A DNA stretch of 5,989 bases from Planctomycetota bacterium (GTDB lineage Bacteria; Planctomycetota; MHYJ01; JACQXL01), in NCBI GenBank assembly GCA_030018555.1, contig JASEHY010000086.1, positions 1-5,989 of the forward strand. The letters are read 5' to 3'. Positions within the stretch are counted from its first letter, which is position 1. Each line of letters starts with the position of its first letter. The notes under the pieces were generated by a model. It was not told the origin of the DNA. It saw only the letters and a list, made by a program, of their open reading frames with translations, and searched no databases. Both the position numbers and the translations under genes were made by a program. Below, piece after piece: positions 4,370 through 5,989 of this stretch.

Positions 4370-5977
4370 TCATCCATCCTCAGGTTCGGCAGGAGGTGGC
4401 TCTTCTGTCTTAAACTGCCACTTGACCGTGTGTGGAGGTCTATTCTTGCTGGCGTCTGCCGGGCTATCATAGTAGGTAATGGTTACTTCATAGATTACGC
4501 CTTTGTCAAGATGTTTCCTCGGGAATAAGCAGATACACTGCTCGTTGGTGGGAAATTGTTTCCGGGCTTCTTGTGGCACCTTATGAGGGTCAGTGTAAGC
4601 AAATGGCACTTCTTCATTTGTCTGGGTCTGGCGAATAGTTGCGGAGTAGAATTGAGGTCTCTTTCCCACTGGGAATCTAATCGCAATAATCGTGCCGATT
4701 GCACCAGTGATATCATCAGGAAATTGATTGGGCGATTCACCACTTGCCCTGACATCAACATCTGCCTGTCTGGGGAATGGATATAAGATTGGTTTAATTA
4801 CGACGAAATCAGAGAATGAATTAACATCACAGACATAAATGCCATCCTTACAGCCGAGACTGACCTTTCTTAATCCGGGAACCAGAAAAGGATTACGGTG
4901 ATAAAGTGTTCTGACCATTCCCTTGAGTCCGTCAACCGCATCTGTGCGAGAACCGCCGACGACGCTGCTTGTGCCAGCCCTGTTGCCTTCAGGGCTATAG
5001 CCCTCTTTAGCCGGGTCTTCTTCGTGACCTATGCCGTGCAAGGAGCAATAGGAACAATGTTTTTCGCAGGCAGGGATAAGACTTTCTTCCAGCCCAACGA
5101 AACCCACGCCCTGCATTTTCCTGAGATGGTTAAGATACCCCATATGAGTAAGATAATCCGGCTTGAGGTTGTTGCTAACCTTCCAGAGAAAAACCTCCCA
5201 GGCAGGTTTTATTCCCACGAGATAAGTTTCATCATTCGGGAATTTTATAAAGCCCGGAAAGACCTGCAAGAGTTTCTTCCACTCTTCAGGACTGATTGCC
5301 TTTTTCTGAAAAGTATTAGGAGCAACTATGCAATAACGGTCTTCATTAAAATCATCAAAGTAGCCGTTATGATTCCAATCAAGAAAGACAATCTCTGATT
5401 TCCCGAATGGAAAAACCATAGCACTTTTGGATTGGTAATAATAAACGACCGTAGATGTAGATGAAGTAACCGGGAGAAACCTGAATGGTATATCTATTGG
5501 ATTCTTTGCCTCTGGATACAGGCAGGGAATATTTAAGGTTGTATCCTTTGCAATAGTGGTAACCTTTTTCCCGAGCATCAGTTGGAGTGCTTCTGCCTTA
5601 TAAGTGTAAGAGAACGATTCTCCGGTCTGGAACAGGAATTGACCTTTTTCGCGTGGTAACAAACTCCTTTTCATAACCTTATCTAACAGGGTCTCATCCT
5701 TTAAGGCAACCATAGTTCCTTTAATCCGATTCCATGCTCCTGGTCTGAGTTTTTCTCCCTCCGCCAGAGTAAAAGATATAGGGATATAAAGAAAAAACAC
5801 TAAAACGCTAATATACAGGAATATGGAAAAGGAGATACTTCCCTTTATCCAGCCACTTTTTAATACCCCCCAGCCCTTGCATACTGCTTTGGGACGCAGG
5901 AAGCAAGCAAGGGCTTGGCGTGGGTCTAATACCCCGCCCGCCTCGCCGCCGCCCCGAAGGGCGAGCCTCCCGCCCAC
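4370..5977 (-). CDS. Exported protein with divergent CAP/SCP-like domain
   Basis: Residue numbers count from the GTG at 5977. After an N-terminal stretch encoded by repeats (1-46), a hydrophobic segment at about 47-70 acts as signal peptide or anchor. A central region of unknown fold (75-270) includes DWNHNGYFDDFNED (200-213), an Asp/Asn-rich calcium-loop-like motif. Residues about 276-388 resemble a CAP domain: a YLNHLRKMQG helix, His307, GHEED (317-321), GYSPEGNRAG (326-335) and LYHRNPFLVPGLRKV (358-372). This is the divergent form with PEG..AG and YHR. The C-terminal 393-523 looks like a beta-rich Ig-like domain ending VKWQFKT, followed by a Pro/Glu tail. CAP proteins are secreted; the activity of this form is unknown. 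The start is unsure: the frame is open to the window edge and no ATG, GTG or TTG lies between codon 1 and mid-signal. It converges on gpsA with a 37-nt gap and no clear terminator. Confidence 0.75.
   Translation of the reverse strand: MGGRLALRGGGEAGGVLDPRQALACFLRPKAVCKGWGVLKSGWIKGSISFSIFLYISVLVFFLYIPISFTLAEGEKLRPGAWNRIKGTMVALKDETLLDKVMKRSLLPREKGQFLFQTGESFSYTYKAEALQLMLGKKVTTIAKDTTLNIPCLYPEAKNPIDIPFRFLPVTSSTSTVVYYYQSKSAMVFPFGKSEIVFLDWNHNGYFDDFNEDRYCIVAPNTFQKKAISPEEWKKLLQVFPGFIKFPNDETYLVGIKPAWEVFLWKVSNNLKPDYLTHMGYLNHLRKMQGVGFVGLEESLIPACEKHCSYCSLHGIGHEEDPAKEGYSPEGNRAGTSSVVGGSRTDAVDGLKGMVRTLYHRNPFLVPGLRKVSLGCKDGIYVCDVNSFSDFVVIKPILYPFPRQADVDVRASGESPNQFPDDITGAIGTIIAIRFPVGKRPQFYSATIRQTQTNEEVPFAYTDPHKVPQEARKQFPTNEQCICLFPRKHLDKGVIYEVTITYYDSPADASKNRPPHTVKWQFKTEEPPPAEPEDG
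5861..5935. repeat. Hairpin element bounded by 9-bp direct repeats, in the CAP gene
   Basis: TAATACCCC occurs at 5861-5869 and again at 5927-5935, exactly 66 bp (22 codons) apart. Just inside are inverted copies CCAGCCCTTGC (5870-5880) and GCAAGGGCTTGG (5907-5918). The arrangement resembles a small non-autonomous insertion with a target duplication, adding 22 codons in frame ahead of the signal peptide. The right-hand TAATACCCC also belongs to the adjoining GC-rich element, so the match could instead reflect two neighbouring repeats. Confidence 0.5.
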
Positions 5978-5989
5978 CAGGGCGAGGTT
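5936..5989. repeat. GC-rich palindromic element, second copy (at the window edge)
   Basis: This very GC-rich tract contains CCGCCCCGAAGGGCGAG (5949-5965), one mismatch from the gmhA copy at 2418-2434. Homology probably extends left to TGGGTC at 5921. It is in the same orientation on the plus strand, but the gene here is on the minus strand, so it is translated in the opposite sense, as VGGRLALRGGGEAGG. It runs off the window end, so its full length is unknown. Confidence 0.65.

Noticed and set aside
5045..5068. C-x3-C-x2-C pattern (Cys304, Cys308, Cys311) resembling the radical-SAM iron-sulfur motif
   Set aside because: It sits in the middle of an exported CAP-like domain, far from any N-terminal barrel, and no other radical-SAM motif is present. 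The surrounding residues fit the CAP helix.
4898..5398. 166-codon plus-strand reading frame opposite the CAP gene
   Set aside because: It is antisense to a gene with recognisable domains, has no family resemblance and no convincing ribosome binding site.

Overview
This looks like a chromosomal stretch from an uncultured, Gram-negative-type bacterium of moderate to low GC. A phosphoheptose isomerase (heptose for lipopolysaccharide) points to a two-membrane envelope. The exported HEAT-repeat protein ending in a Trp-Trp motif, and the divergent CAP-domain protein with a PEG..AG motif, resemble families common in Planctomycetota and neighbouring uncultured phyla. That placement is inference from protein style only, since no phylogenetic marker is present.

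Layout: 1-358 is non-coding, with a pair of direct repeats, a good sigma70-type promoter (166-194) and a long inverted repeat (234-315). Next come an exported HEAT-repeat protein (359-1636), a 40-nt-arm inverted repeat made of 8-nt units, a tRNA-Ser(GGA) (1747-1835), and a second inverted repeat made of 10-nt units. A compact co-directional group follows: gmhA (1953-2594), plsY (2622-3335) and gpsA (3322-4332). A convergent gene on the minus strand (4370-5977, open to the window edge) encodes an exported protein with a CAP-like domain.

Functionally, GpsA makes sn-glycerol 3-phosphate and PlsY acylates it, the first two dedicated steps of phospholipid synthesis. GmhA starts the heptose branch of lipopolysaccharide synthesis. 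The gene group is therefore envelope-building. The two flanking genes encode exported proteins of unknown role.

The notable signal is not a gene but the density of short repetitive DNA and where it lies. At least five kinds are visible: 7-, 8- and 10-nt unit arrays, a GC-rich palindromic element and a short hairpin element. Several sit inside reading frames and are translated. The clearest is a GC-rich element of about 75 bp inserted in frame in gmhA between conserved segments, with all metal ligands kept. A related element forms the N-terminus of the CAP protein. A 10-nt-unit repeat creates the overlapping end of plsY and start of gpsA, and two 7-nt-unit arrays encode stretches of GpsA. This resembles the protein-invading palindromic elements known from Rickettsia, but with different sequences.
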